64,000 nt of DNA from an uncultured Paracoccaceae bacterium (lineage in GTDB: Bacteria > Pseudomonadota > Alphaproteobacteria > Rhodobacterales > Rhodobacteraceae): NCBI GenBank assembly GCA_947495795.1, contig CANMAI010000003.1, positions 310,001 to 374,000 of the forward strand. Reading direction: 5' to 3'. Below, piece by piece: positions 17,726 through 26,469 of this stretch. How positions within the stretch are numbered: position 1 is the first letter of the stretch; every line of letters starts with the position of its first letter. A model generated the notes under the pieces. The model was not told the origin of the DNA and searched no databases. It saw nothing but the letters and a program-made list of their open reading frames with translations. Both the position numbers and the translations under genes were made by a program.

Positions 17726-18664
17726 ATGGCCAATATCGCGTATTCGCTGGCATATGGTAACTACGATATAGCAAACACGGACCCTTACATATTCTTCACT
17801 GACAATGCCGTTGAAGACGATGTGACCGTCACAATCGATGCTTCGATACTGGATCTCTTCAATGATCCGGGCATCTCAACCGCCCGGTACAGTTTTTACG
17901 GTGACAGCCAGTATCTCTACGCCACAAACCCAATTGACACGATCAACTTCGTACTGCCCGAGGATTGGTCATTGGATTATTCCAGCTCCGGGCCGGGAGG
18001 GAGATTGGATTACTCCCTGCTTGATGAGAACGGTGCTGCGACCGGCTTCATAATCTCCCTCACCGGCCAGCTTGGAACCGTAACCAATGTCTGCTTCACA
18101 CGCGGTGCCATGATCGCCACACCGAACGGCCCGCGCCCGATCGAAACTCTCACAGAGGGCGATCTTGTAGAGACGCGGGATAACGGTGTTCAACCGCTCC
18201 GCTGGATCGGTTCAAGCGTTCTAAGCGGAGAAATGCTGGCGCAATTCCCGGATCTGCGCCCCATCCGCATCGCAAAGGATGCCCTCGGGTCGCATGAAGA
18301 GACGCTCGTCTCCCCTCAGCACCGGATGCTGCTCTCCGGCTGGCGGGCAGAAGCGTTATTTGGTGAAACCGAAGTGCTGGCAACAGCGCGCAGCCTTGTG
18401 AACGACAACACCATCATCCCGGCAAACGATCTTGCGAATGTCGAGTATTTCCACCTGCTGTTCGACCGGCACGAGATCATCATGGCTGATGGCGCCTGGT
18501 CCGAAAGCTTCCACCCGGCAGCACTCGGCCTCGGTACAGCGTCCGAGGCGACACGGGATGAAGTGCTGGCACTTTTCCCAGAGCTTGAGGGCGATCAGAA
18601 GAGTTTTGGAGCGACAGCCCGCTCTGTGTTGAGCGCGCAGGATGTAGTGGTGCTGGAGGCCTGA
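17726..18664 (+). CDS. Hint-domain (Hedgehog/intein) secreted protein
   Basis: The 312-residue protein has a 120-residue N-terminal region of beta-rich, acidic sequence, then a Hint domain from about residue 128. The domain starts with CFTRGAMIATPNGPRPIETL, whose Cys is the presumed self-splicing/cleavage nucleophile, and continues through LVETRDNGVQPLRWIG and SPQHRMLL. Such bacterial Hint proteins are abundant in Rhodobacteraceae and are often exported by type I systems. GAGGTG lies upstream of the ATG. No intein-type downstream extein is present, so cleavage rather than splicing is more likely. The biological role is unknown. Confidence 0.85.
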   Translation: MANIAYSLAYGNYDIANTDPYIFFTDNAVEDDVTVTIDASILDLFNDPGISTARYSFYGDSQYLYATNPIDTINFVLPEDWSLDYSSSGPGGRLDYSLLDENGAATGFIISLTGQLGTVTNVCFTRGAMIATPNGPRPIETLTEGDLVETRDNGVQPLRWIGSSVLSGEMLAQFPDLRPIRIAKDALGSHEETLVSPQHRMLLSGWRAEALFGETEVLATARSLVNDNTIIPANDLANVEYFHLLFDRHEIIMADGAWSESFHPAALGLGTASEATRDEVLALFPELEGDQKSFGATARSVLSAQDVVVLEA

Positions 18665-18695
18665 ATACGCTGCTCCACTTTTGCGATATCTATAT

Positions 18696-18721
18696 CAAAG
18701 GACCGCGACAGCGGCCCTTTG
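18696..18721. terminator. Shared bidirectional terminator between Hint and RTX genes
   Basis: CAAAGG-A-CCGC pairs with GCGG-C-CCTTTG around a GACA loop. A T-rich tail (atttggttttc) follows on the plus strand, and on the minus strand the stem runs into AT-rich DNA. It sits in the 74-base gap between two convergent genes and can serve both. Confidence 0.75.
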
Positions 18722-18738
18722 ATTTGGTTTTCTCACGA

Positions 18739-20115
18739 TCAGATATAAAAATCCGTCTCGTCAAAGACAGTTGAGGCGACATTCATTGAAACCTCACCAT
18801 TGCCCCCCAAAGCCGTTAGATTCAGAACGCTTGTGCCAGCAGTGGGGCTGGAAATCGCAGCCAGAACGTCGGCGATATCCGTCAGCCCAAGCGCCCTGAG
18901 GTCAATAATATCCATCCCGTCCTGAAAGTCGGTGATCACATCAGAGCCTGAACTGCGGCCGAAGATGAAGAGATCGCCGCCGCCATCGCCGGTCAGCGTG
19001 TCGTCTCCAAGCCCGCCGTCGATGAAATCGAGCTGGCCGCCGCCGCGCAGAGTGTCGTTGCCCAACCCTCCGTAAAGCTCGTCTACACCGGCCCCTCCGA
19101 TCAATATGTCGGCTCCGCCCTGGCCCCACATATCGTCGTCGCCAAGTCCGCCGATGAGCCTGTCATTGCCCAGTCCTCCGGTCAATTCATCATTGTCGTT
19201 GCCCCCGGAAAGCACATCAGCGCCACCGTCGCCAAACATGACGTCGCGGCCGTCCTGCCCGAACAGGCGATCAACACCGCCTCCACCATGCAGCTCATCA
19301 CCGTCCACCCCGCCTTCCAGGCGGTTGTTGCCATCATTGCCATACATCAGGTCTTCGCCTCCGCCGCCGTAAGCAATGCCCGTGATAATTCCGCCCCGAG
19401 AATCGAAGATGTCGTCGCCGTCATTCAGCACCACATCCCCAACAATCCTGCCGCGGTTGGCGATCACATTGCCACCGCTGTTGCCTTCGATGGCAATATC
19501 GGAGTCCGTGGCCATGATCGTGCCTGTGTTGTTCAACGAACTGTCACCATAACTCGCATCATAGAGAATGCCGCGCGTCACGCCCTTGATCATTCCGGAG
19601 TTGCTGACAAACACACTATCAGAGGAAATCTGTATGCCCACTTCGCCGGTAATCACACCACGGTTCACAATATCCGTATCATATTCCATAACGCGAATTC
19701 CGGAAGTGGCGCCCTTGATCGTCCCGTAGTTCATAAGCGTGTTATCGTAGCCGTCGATAAATACAGCATCGCTTGTGCGGCTGCGGATAAACCCGTCATT
19801 CACGATGGTATTTCCGCTACCAAGAACCGAGATGCCGTAGGTTTGGCCGATTACAACGCCCGTTTCCCGGATTTCCAGCGTGTTGTCGCTGTCCTGAATC
19901 AGAACGCCGATATCCTGGCTCGAAGAGACACGCCCGGCGATATCAACATAGAGATCCCGCTTACTGTTGAAATCAAATGCAACGCCGGTGTTCGTGATAG
20001 TGTCCGCTTCTTCGACAATCCACGTACTGTCGTCCAGCCAGTAATACCCGTTGTAATCGATAACGAATCCAGTGTTTGAACTTCCAGTGAAGAATGTGAG
20101 GGGGTAAATTGTCAC
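18739..20115 (-). CDS. RTX calcium-binding repeat protein
   Basis: The 458-residue protein has an N-terminal half of about 20-residue beta-solenoid-like repeats (NxGxIxG pattern) up to about residue 250. About ten nonapeptide RTX repeats of the GGxGxDxLxG type follow (for example GGLGNDRLIGGLGDDDM) to about residue 385. The tail contains FIFGRSSGSDVITDF, a common RTX-terminal motif, and ends DFYI, consistent with type I secretion. GTG 20115 is preferred as start because GGAGA lies 6 bases upstream; a GTG at 20139 is also in frame. No type I secretion genes are adjacent. Probably a surface or secreted adhesin-like protein rather than a proven toxin. Confidence 0.87.
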   Translation of the reverse strand: MTIYPLTFFTGSSNTGFVIDYNGYYWLDDSTWIVEEADTITNTGVAFDFNSKRDLYVDIAGRVSSSQDIGVLIQDSDNTLEIRETGVVIGQTYGISVLGSGNTIVNDGFIRSRTSDAVFIDGYDNTLMNYGTIKGATSGIRVMEYDTDIVNRGVITGEVGIQISSDSVFVSNSGMIKGVTRGILYDASYGDSSLNNTGTIMATDSDIAIEGNSGGNVIANRGRIVGDVVLNDGDDIFDSRGGIITGIAYGGGGEDLMYGNDGNNRLEGGVDGDELHGGGGVDRLFGQDGRDVMFGDGGADVLSGGNDNDELTGGLGNDRLIGGLGDDDMWGQGGADILIGGAGVDELYGGLGNDTLRGGGQLDFIDGGLGDDTLTGDGGGDLFIFGRSSGSDVITDFQDGMDIIDLRALGLTDIADVLAAISSPTAGTSVLNLTALGGNGEVSMNVASTVFDETDFYI

Positions 20116-20138
20116 GTTTCGTCTCCATGATATTTTCA

Positions 20139-20152
20139 CATCCGTACGGATG
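20139..20152. promoter_or_regulatory. Perfect 14-bp palindrome upstream of the RTX gene
   Basis: CATCCGTACGGATG is its own reverse complement and lies 23 bases before the RTX start codon. The position suits an operator or a small leader hairpin. The rest of the gap to 20360 is AT-rich with no gene. Confidence 0.4.
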
Positions 20153-20360
20153 CGTGATTGAGTTCTCTGCGGCAGCCCGCCAGAACCTCACGTTTTCGTG
20201 TGCGGTGTGTGAGTTCGAGGGGGATAGCCGAGAATATGTATACATTAATATGTTGTTAACGCATTAGAGATGCTGAATTATTTTCGGATTCCAAGCGCTT
20301 TGAGGCGAAAAATCATGGTAACATAATTGCGCGGGCAGAGTTCTTCCACTCTGCGGAAAA

Positions 20361-21548
20361 TCAGCCGTGGCAGAACGAAAGTGCACCCTTGGCAAAGGCC
20401 TGTATCGGGCGCTTACCCGGCAGGCCGAGCATCTTCTGCGAAAGCCGCGCCCCCCGCGTCTCGATCATCGCAACGCCGTCAATTTCGGGCATCGGCGCAA
20501 AGATCCTCCCGCTCGGCTCATGCGCTGCTGCCCCGCCCGGAATACCGGGCAGACGTATCTGCGAAGTGATGGCGAATGTATCAAGGTCCAGTTCCGTCAC
20601 ATCACCCGTCTCGGCGCTGAGTGCCACCATTGTCGCCCCGAGAAACCCCGGCAGCAGGCCCGTAACAGGTGCCGAAAACACGGGCCGCGCAATAATCTCG
20701 CGGCGGCGCACATCCATCACCTCCACCATACCGTCAAAAAGATGGGGCAGAAAGATATAGCGGCCAAAGGCATCCGTCGCAGCCCGGCGGATAGGCGCCG
20801 CAACCGGCAGCGGTGCCAGAGCCTCACCCGCCATCAGATCCACCGGGAAAACCGCTTCCGTCAGCCCCGGTGGTGCCACCGCAAGCCCAAGCGCACCATC
20901 TATCGTGCGGATCATATGGTCGATCCCCGGCGCATCGGGCAACTCTATTCGCTGCATCACCTCCCCCGTCGCCACCTCAATCTTCCAGATCTCGGAGCGG
21001 TCGATAAACGCCACGAAAAGCAATGCTCCGTCATGGGAGAACCGCAGATCATGCGCGCCTTCCATTCCAGTCATGCGCCGCGCACCCGCACCACTGCGCA
21101 GATCCAGCACGCCAAGCCCCCAATCCAGCACCGCAAGCACGCCGCCCCCCGGGCTGGCGGAAAGGAGCAGAGGCTCGATATCAAGCTCCAACGCCGGAAG
21201 AGCCGTCTCCGCCTCGGGCTTCATCTGCCACAGAAGCCGCGTTCCAGGGTCGGCCGCCACAATCCTGTCAGGGCTCTCCGCAATCACCAGCCGCGTGGGG
21301 GCTGCCTTCAGCCCGATGCTGCGCTCCAGTGCCCCCGAATAAGCGTTCAGCACCAAAACCTCGGGCTCCGTTTCCGAAAGAAGAAAAACGGCCTTCCCGA
21401 TGGGTGAGGTTTCCGGCCCGTCGGCCATCAGCCGCCAAGCACCCGCCCCGGCCAGAGCGGTCAACCCCAAAGCAGGCACCCCCGCAAGCATAAGCCCGCG
21501 GCGCGTCAGCAAAGCAGGCTTATACGGCGATGTTTGGATCTTGATCAT
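20361..21548 (-). CDS. Exported beta-propeller protein with Tat-like signal
   Basis: The 395-residue protein begins with a twin-arginine-like signal, LTRRGLMLAGVPALGLTALAGAGA (RR at about residues 14-15, written in adjoining parts). The rest is WD/YncE-like repeats (AHDLRFSHDGALLFVAF, AATDAFGRYIFLPHLFDGMVEVMD). The start at ATG 21548 puts the signal at the N-terminus; a start at 21569 adds seven residues. Tat export would mean it folds in the cytoplasm, perhaps with a cofactor, but no ligand motif is visible. Function unknown. It is divergent from a small membrane protein gene. Confidence 0.7.
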   Translation of the reverse strand: MIKIQTSPYKPALLTRRGLMLAGVPALGLTALAGAGAWRLMADGPETSPIGKAVFLLSETEPEVLVLNAYSGALERSIGLKAAPTRLVIAESPDRIVAADPGTRLLWQMKPEAETALPALELDIEPLLLSASPGGGVLAVLDWGLGVLDLRSGAGARRMTGMEGAHDLRFSHDGALLFVAFIDRSEIWKIEVATGEVMQRIELPDAPGIDHMIRTIDGALGLAVAPPGLTEAVFPVDLMAGEALAPLPVAAPIRRAATDAFGRYIFLPHLFDGMVEVMDVRRREIIARPVFSAPVTGLLPGFLGATMVALSAETGDVTELDLDTFAITSQIRLPGIPGGAAAHEPSGRIFAPMPEIDGVAMIETRGARLSQKMLGLPGKRPIQAFAKGALSFCHG

Positions 21549-21646
21549 AGCCGAAACATAGTCAGCCAAACGCAGCCCCGCAATGATGGCTTGCCGCGCT
21601 CGGCCGAAGCTTTCACACTACACCGAAGCAACACGCGGCAAGCCAG

Positions 21647-22018
21647 ATGATCTCCTATCTCTCAGAACCCGGCCCTCTGGCCTTCACCCTCACGGCCCTC
21701 GTCTTCTCCATCCCGGCTCTCATTCTGGCAGGCAGCCTCGTCAAGCTCGGCAAGATCCGCCCAGCCCCGCTCAACCTGATCTTCACGGCCATTTTCGCCG
21801 CTGTCGCTTGCTTCTGGCTCTACGGCCCGCTCGCGGGTCTCGTATTACCCACCCTCGGCCTGCCCCTCGGGCTCATCCTCTCAGGCATGACGCTTTTCGA
21901 TTGGATGCGCGCGATCGCCACACCCGGCCTCCGGCACTGGCCGTCCGATCTCGCGGTCATTCTCTGCCTGATCGCCAGCATCCTGATCTTCACATTCCTC
22001 CTCGTTACATCGCCCTAA
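21647..22018 (+). CDS. Small integral membrane protein of unknown function
   Basis: The 123-residue protein is very hydrophobic with four predicted helices (about residues 10-30, 42-60, 65-82 and 98-120). No family motif is recognised. It is followed 128 bases later by a PqiA-like membrane protein on the same strand. The ribosome site is weak, so the gene is likely but not certain. Confidence 0.55.
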   Translation: MISYLSEPGPLAFTLTALVFSIPALILAGSLVKLGKIRPAPLNLIFTAIFAAVACFWLYGPLAGLVLPTLGLPLGLILSGMTLFDWMRAIATPGLRHWPSDLAVILCLIASILIFTFLLVTSP

Positions 22019-22088
22019 AATTTTGACCAAATGGTCAAATGCACGCGACCAGTTCTCAAATTGCGCGTCAAAAGGCGTTTTTCGTTGC

Positions 22089-22132
22089 ATCTTGCACTCC
22101 CTAAACCATACCAAACCGGTACCAAACCCAGC
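22089..22132 (+). repeat. 44-bp block of phased direct repeats, copy A (pqiA-like leader)
   Basis: The block begins ATCTTGCACT and ends TACCAAACCCAGC. In between are TAAACCATACCAAACC and GGTACC arranged as three roughly 11-bp units. The same block, same length and same two ends, occurs at 56346-56389 in the same orientation relative to the downstream gene (trmJ). The internal units are shifted by exactly 11 bases between the copies. It ends 14 bases before the pqiA-like start codon, so it is probably regulatory. Confidence 0.6.
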
Positions 22133-22146
22133 TTTCAGGAAGCGCC

Positions 22147-22581
22147 ATGAATACCTTTTTGAAGATTGCCAATTTTGCCCTCCTGATCGCCTTCCCGATC
22201 TCTTGGTTTCTCCCCCTCACCAAGGCCGGTTTACTGCCCTATTTCGATCTCGACGATATCTCGATCATCACCGGCATTCAGGCTTTGTGGGAAGAGGACA
22301 AGACGCTCGCGATTCTCACAGCGCTCTTTGCGATGGTCGCACCCATTCTGAAAACAGCAATGTTATCAGCACTTCAGTTCAATCTCTTAAAGCAACGCGC
22401 CATGCCTTTGATCGAGATTTTAGGCAAGCTCGCAATGGCCGATGTCTTCCTGATTGCGCTCTATATTGTCATCGTCAAAGGTGTCGGCATCGGCCGCGTA
22501 GAGACGGCGTGGGGCCTCTATGTGTTCACAAGCCTTGTGCTGCTCTCCATGGCCATTGCCTATCTGAGCAAACCCAAATGA
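22147..22581 (+). CDS. PqiA-like (paraquat-inducible protein A) membrane protein, single domain
   Basis: The 144-residue protein has four transmembrane helices and resembles one PqiA domain (FPISWFLPLTKAG near the N-terminus, then LKTAMLSALQFNLL and LGKLAMADVFLIALYIV, the last typical of PqiA). Full PqiA is about 400 residues with two such domains, so this is a half-length member. PqiA works with MCE protein PqiB in lipid traffic at the envelope; the nearby mlaEF supports an envelope-lipid theme only loosely. The ATG has AGGA upstream and overlaps the next membrane gene at its stop. Confidence 0.78.
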   Translation: MNTFLKIANFALLIAFPISWFLPLTKAGLLPYFDLDDISIITGIQALWEEDKTLAILTALFAMVAPILKTAMLSALQFNLLKQRAMPLIEILGKLAMADVFLIALYIVIVKGVGIGRVETAWGLYVFTSLVLLSMAIAYLSKPK

Positions 22582-22892
22582 ATCCGTTCCTCCTTCTCGC
22601 AGGGATCGTGATCGGCGCTGGCGTTTTTGCCGCAACCCTCTGGTCTACAACACAAATTTTTCGCGCCGGAGGCCATCTGGCAAAGCTCCATATAGCCTGT
22701 CTCACTCTCACAATCACGGCAATGGCCACCCTCCAACTCACACTGAAACTCCCCTCTCAGATCATTGGCGGAATGCTCATTCTGGCCGCGATTGGAGCGA
22801 TCATTCTGGAGCAAAAATGGAACAGGCTCCTCCCTTTCTTTCAGGCAGCATTTGGCACGGCACTCCTTGCCGCCCTTCCTTTCACAGGCTAA
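22578..22892 (+). CDS. Small membrane protein coupled to the PqiA-like gene
   Basis: The 104-residue protein has three predicted helices (about residues 3-22, 36-55 and 62-80). Its ATG overlaps the TGA of the PqiA-like gene (ATGA), which is the main reason for choosing this start over a longer frame from 22023. No family is recognised. It ends 9 bases before radA, so all three could be co-transcribed. It may assemble with the PqiA-like protein. Confidence 0.6.
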   Translation: MNPFLLLAGIVIGAGVFAATLWSTTQIFRAGGHLAKLHIACLTLTITAMATLQLTLKLPSQIIGGMLILAAIGAIILEQKWNRLLPFFQAAFGTALLAALPFTG

Positions 22893-22901
22893 GCATCTGA
22901 T

Positions 22902-24269
22902 ATGGCAAAGAATTCTCAATACATTTGCAACGCATGCGGCGCGGTCCACTCCAAATGGTCCGGTCGCTGCGATGCCTGCGGCGCCTGGAACACCATCACG
23001 GAAGAGGCCGCCGCAACCGGGCCGAAACGCACGAGCATAGGCTCGGCCAAAGGGCGCTCCATCCCACTCACCGATCTTTCGGCCGAAGATGCGCCCCTCA
23101 TCCGCACAGGCTCCGGCCTTGAAGAACTAGATCGTGTACTCGGCGGCGGCCTTGTCCCAGCATCTGCCATTCTTGTTGGCGGAGATCCCGGCATCGGCAA
23201 GTCCACGCTCCTCTTACAGGCAGCAGCCGCATTCGCCAGAAAGGGCGCGAAAGCGCTCTACGTCACTGGCGAGGAAGCCGCAGCACAGGTACGAATGCGC
23301 GGCCAGAGATTGGGCCTGACGGATGCTCCACTCCAGCTGGCAGCAGAAACGAACCTGCGCAACATACTGACAACGCTGGAAAATGAGCGTCCAGCCATTG
23401 CAGTTATAGACTCAATTCAAACCATGTGGTCCGACCATGTGGAGAGCGCTCCAGGATCCGTTTCGCAAGTTCGGGCCTGCGCACACGAACTCACCAGCTT
23501 CGCCAAGCGAAAAGGCGTTTCCGTCGTGCTGGTTGGTCATGTCACCAAGGAAGGCCAGATCGCGGGTCCCCGTGTCGTCGAACATATGGTAGACACCGTT
23601 CTCTACTTCGAGGGCGAAAGAGGTCATCATTTCAGGATCTTACGCGCTGTGAAGAACCGCTTCGGCCCGGCAGACGAGATTGGCGTCTTCGAGATGACAG
23701 GAACGGGCCTGCAAGAGGTCACCAATCCCTCCGCGCTTTTCCTTTCAGAGCGGGATCAACCGGCACCGGGCTCTGTCGTCTTCGCAGGCATCGAAGGCAC
23801 GCGCCCACTTCTTATGGAAATTCAGGCACTTGTGGCCCCATCCCCCCTCGCCTCTCCCCGCCGGACAGTCGTCGGATGGGATAGCGCGCGCCTTTCCATG
23901 ATCCTCGCAGTCCTCGAAGCCCGCGCAGGTCTCAGCTTCGGTGCGCAAGACGTGTATCTCAACATAGCAGGCGGCCTGCGCATCGGTGAGCCCGCTGCCG
24001 ACCTCGCTGTAGCAGCAGCTCTTGTCTCATCACGCCAGGATCACCCTATAGCCCCCGATACGGTTGTCTTCGGCGAAATCAGCCTCTCTGGCGCACTTCG
24101 CCCCATCACACAGGCGGACGCGCGCATTCGAGAGGCCGCAAAGCTCGGCTTTTCTGCGGCTTTCGGGCCACAGGGTATGAAAACCTTGGGCGACACTCCG
24201 CTGAAACTGCACACCTACATCGACTTAAATGACTTTATTCATTCAACGTTTGGTGCGATAGAGACGTGA
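22902..24269 (+). CDS. radA: DNA repair protein RadA
   Basis: The 455-residue protein has the RadA order: a C4 zinc finger (Cys9, Cys12, Cys23, Cys26), a RecA-like ATPase with Walker A GGDPGIGKST (about residue 90), the RadA-specific KNRFG motif (about 250) and a C-terminal Lon-protease-like domain. RadA promotes branch migration during recombination. It lies in the conserved radA-cvpA-purF order. The length is normal. Confidence 0.96.
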   Translation: MAKNSQYICNACGAVHSKWSGRCDACGAWNTITEEAAATGPKRTSIGSAKGRSIPLTDLSAEDAPLIRTGSGLEELDRVLGGGLVPASAILVGGDPGIGKSTLLLQAAAAFARKGAKALYVTGEEAAAQVRMRGQRLGLTDAPLQLAAETNLRNILTTLENERPAIAVIDSIQTMWSDHVESAPGSVSQVRACAHELTSFAKRKGVSVVLVGHVTKEGQIAGPRVVEHMVDTVLYFEGERGHHFRILRAVKNRFGPADEIGVFEMTGTGLQEVTNPSALFLSERDQPAPGSVVFAGIEGTRPLLMEIQALVAPSPLASPRRTVVGWDSARLSMILAVLEARAGLSFGAQDVYLNIAGGLRIGEPAADLAVAAALVSSRQDHPIAPDTVVFGEISLSGALRPITQADARIREAAKLGFSAAFGPQGMKTLGDTPLKLHTYIDLNDFIHSTFGAIET

Positions 24270-24291
24270 AAAAAGGCGCGGAGTGAGGTCC

Positions 24292-24906
24292 ATGGAAGGT
24301 TTTACCATAATTGACGGCGGTGCATTGTTTGTACTGGTCGTCTCGGCCCTACTGGCCTATTCGCGCGGCTTTGTGCGTGAAGTGCTCTCAATCATCGGGT
24401 GGGTTGTCGCGGCTGTCGCCGCATTCATCTTTGCTCCCGATGTGGTGCCGCTGGTTTTCGAGATCCCTTATCTCGACAAAATCATCGGCACGTCCTGCGT
24501 CCTCGCGACCCTTGCTGCCTTCGGCATCGTGTTCGTAGGCGCGCTCATCGTCGTCTCGATTTTCACACCGCTGATATCCGGAGTCATCCAGAACTCCGCA
24601 ATTGGCCCACTTGATCAAGGGCTTGGCTTCCTTTTTGGGCTTGCACGCGGCGCCCTGCTGATAGTGCTGGTGCTGATCGTCTACGATCAGTTCATCGCAG
24701 GCAGCGGCCCTGTACCCATGATCGAGGACAGCAAAACCCGCGAAATCCTTGCGGGTGCTCAGGAAAACATAGCCGCACAACTGCCTGAGGATGCACGCGG
24801 CTGGTTTGAAGAGCGTTATGCGCAGCTGACAGGCGAGTGTGATGCCCCCGCAGCGCCCATCGAGGCAGAGACACCTTCGACGACGGCACCCACAACAGGC
24901 AACTGA
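24292..24906 (+). CDS. cvpA: CvpA-family membrane protein
   Basis: The 204-residue protein has four transmembrane segments in the first 150 residues, with LSRGFVREVLSIIGWVVAA-like YSRGFVREVLSIIGWV near the N-terminus, a family hallmark. The tail is proline- and threonine-rich. CvpA was named for colicin V production; it is an envelope protein of uncertain function that usually precedes purF. ATG 24292 is chosen over GTG 24283 because GGAGTGAGG gives a well-spaced ribosome site. Confidence 0.92.
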   Translation: MEGFTIIDGGALFVLVVSALLAYSRGFVREVLSIIGWVVAAVAAFIFAPDVVPLVFEIPYLDKIIGTSCVLATLAAFGIVFVGALIVVSIFTPLISGVIQNSAIGPLDQGLGFLFGLARGALLIVLVLIVYDQFIAGSGPVPMIEDSKTREILAGAQENIAAQLPEDARGWFEERYAQLTGECDAPAAPIEAETPSTTAPTTGN

Positions 24907-24997
24907 TTGGCGACATTCGCGTGACAGTCCGCATTCGACGCTCTATACGGAGCGCGAGTGCCCACCCTCTCCAGCGTTGCCACAACAGGACCGTCTA

Positions 24998-26467
24998 ATG
25001 ACCGAAACGCCGCAGTTTCTGAGCCATCCCTTTGACGATGACAAGCTCAAGGAGGAATGCGGTATTTTTGGGATCACAGGGGTAGCGGAAGCCGCCAATT
25101 TTGTCGCGCTCGGCCTTCATGCCTTACAGCATAGAGGACAGGAAGCAGGCGGCATCGTATCCTACGATCCGGAGGTGGGTTTCCAGTCCGCGCGCCGCTT
25201 TGGATATGTGCGGGATAACTTCACCAAAGCCAGTCTGATGGAGACCCTACCCGGCGCGCTCTCCATCGGCCATGTCCGCTACTCTACATCGGGCAGCAAG
25301 GGCAATACGGCCATTCGCGATGTGCAGCCCCTTTTTGCAGAGTTCGCGATGGGTGGGTGTGCGATAGCCCACAACGGCAATCTTACAAATGCTGAGGCTC
25401 TTAAAGCCGAACTTATCGAGCGTGGATCCATCTTCCAAAGTTCGTCAGATACGGAATGCATCATTCACCTGATGGCCCGATCTATCCAGAGCAATATCCC
25501 AGAGCGTATCAAGGATGCGCTCCGCCGCGTGGAGGGTGCTTTCTCCATAGTCGCAATGACCCGTTCCAAGTTGATCGGCGTGCGCGACCCCCGCGGTGTG
25601 CGCCCCCTCATGCTGGGCAAAGTGGGTGAGGGCTTCGCCTTGGCCTCAGAGACTTGTGCGTTTGATATAATAGGCGCGGAGTTCCTGCGGGAGGTGGCAC
25701 CCGGCGAGATGGTGATTATCACTCCAGATGGCATTGAAAGCTTTTATCCTTTCGAGAAAACCGCTCCACGTTTTTGCGTCTTCGAGCACGTCTATTTTTC
25801 TCGCCCCGACAGCGTGATTTCCGGCCGCTCTGTTTACGAGACACGCCGTCAGATCGGAATGGAACTCGCTAAGGAAGCACCTGTTGAAGCCGATCTGGTG
25901 TGTCCGGTGCCCGATAGCGGCACACCTGCAGCCATTGGCTACAGTCAGGCCTCAGGTATCCCCTATGCTATGGGGATCATCCGCAACCAGTATATGGGCC
26001 GCACATTCATTGAGCCAACGGAGCATATTCGAAACATGGGTGTGCGCCTGAAGCTGAATGTGAACCGTGCCATCATCAAGGGCAAACGGATCGTTCTGGT
26101 GGACGATAGCGTCGTGCGCGGCACCACAAGCCAGAAAATCAAGGAGATGATCCTCGATGCAGGTGCCAAGGAAGTGCACTTCCGCATCGCGTCTCCCCCT
26201 ACGATGTGGCCCTGCTTTTACGGTGTGGATACGCCTGCAAGGGAGCAATTGCTTGCCTCCACAATGTCCGAAGACGAAATGCGGGATCATCTCGGGGTGG
26301 ACAGCCTGAAATTCGTGTCTCTAGACGGGCTCTATAGGGCCTGCGGGGAAGAGGAAGGGCGCAACGTGCTGGACCCGCAATTTTGTGACGCCTGCTTCTC
26401 TGGCGAATATCCGGTACGACCGGCAGATATGATTGACCGTGGCTTCCAGATGAAGAAATCCGCCTGA
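24998..26467 (+). CDS. purF: Amidophosphoribosyltransferase
   Basis: The 489-residue enzyme catalyses the first step of purine synthesis, PRPP plus glutamine to phosphoribosylamine. Cys21 of EECGIFGI is the Ntn nucleophile that becomes N-terminal after removal of a 20-residue propeptide. The glutaminase motifs HRGQEAGGI and GNLTNAEAL follow. The PRPP loop IVLVDDSVVRGTTS is at about residue 365. AGGA precedes the ATG by 7 bases. The downstream SDR starts only 2 bases after the stop. Confidence 0.96.
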   Translation: MTETPQFLSHPFDDDKLKEECGIFGITGVAEAANFVALGLHALQHRGQEAGGIVSYDPEVGFQSARRFGYVRDNFTKASLMETLPGALSIGHVRYSTSGSKGNTAIRDVQPLFAEFAMGGCAIAHNGNLTNAEALKAELIERGSIFQSSSDTECIIHLMARSIQSNIPERIKDALRRVEGAFSIVAMTRSKLIGVRDPRGVRPLMLGKVGEGFALASETCAFDIIGAEFLREVAPGEMVIITPDGIESFYPFEKTAPRFCVFEHVYFSRPDSVISGRSVYETRRQIGMELAKEAPVEADLVCPVPDSGTPAAIGYSQASGIPYAMGIIRNQYMGRTFIEPTEHIRNMGVRLKLNVNRAIIKGKRIVLVDDSVVRGTTSQKIKEMILDAGAKEVHFRIASPPTMWPCFYGVDTPAREQLLASTMSEDEMRDHLGVDSLKFVSLDGLYRACGEEEGRNVLDPQFCDACFSGEYPVRPADMIDRGFQMKKSA

Positions 26468-26469
26468 AC

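Noticed and set aside
21881-22114. 77-codon minus-strand frame adjoining repeat block A
   Set aside because: Most of it is antisense to the small membrane protein and nothing similar follows repeat block B, so the shared block is not part of a coding sequence.
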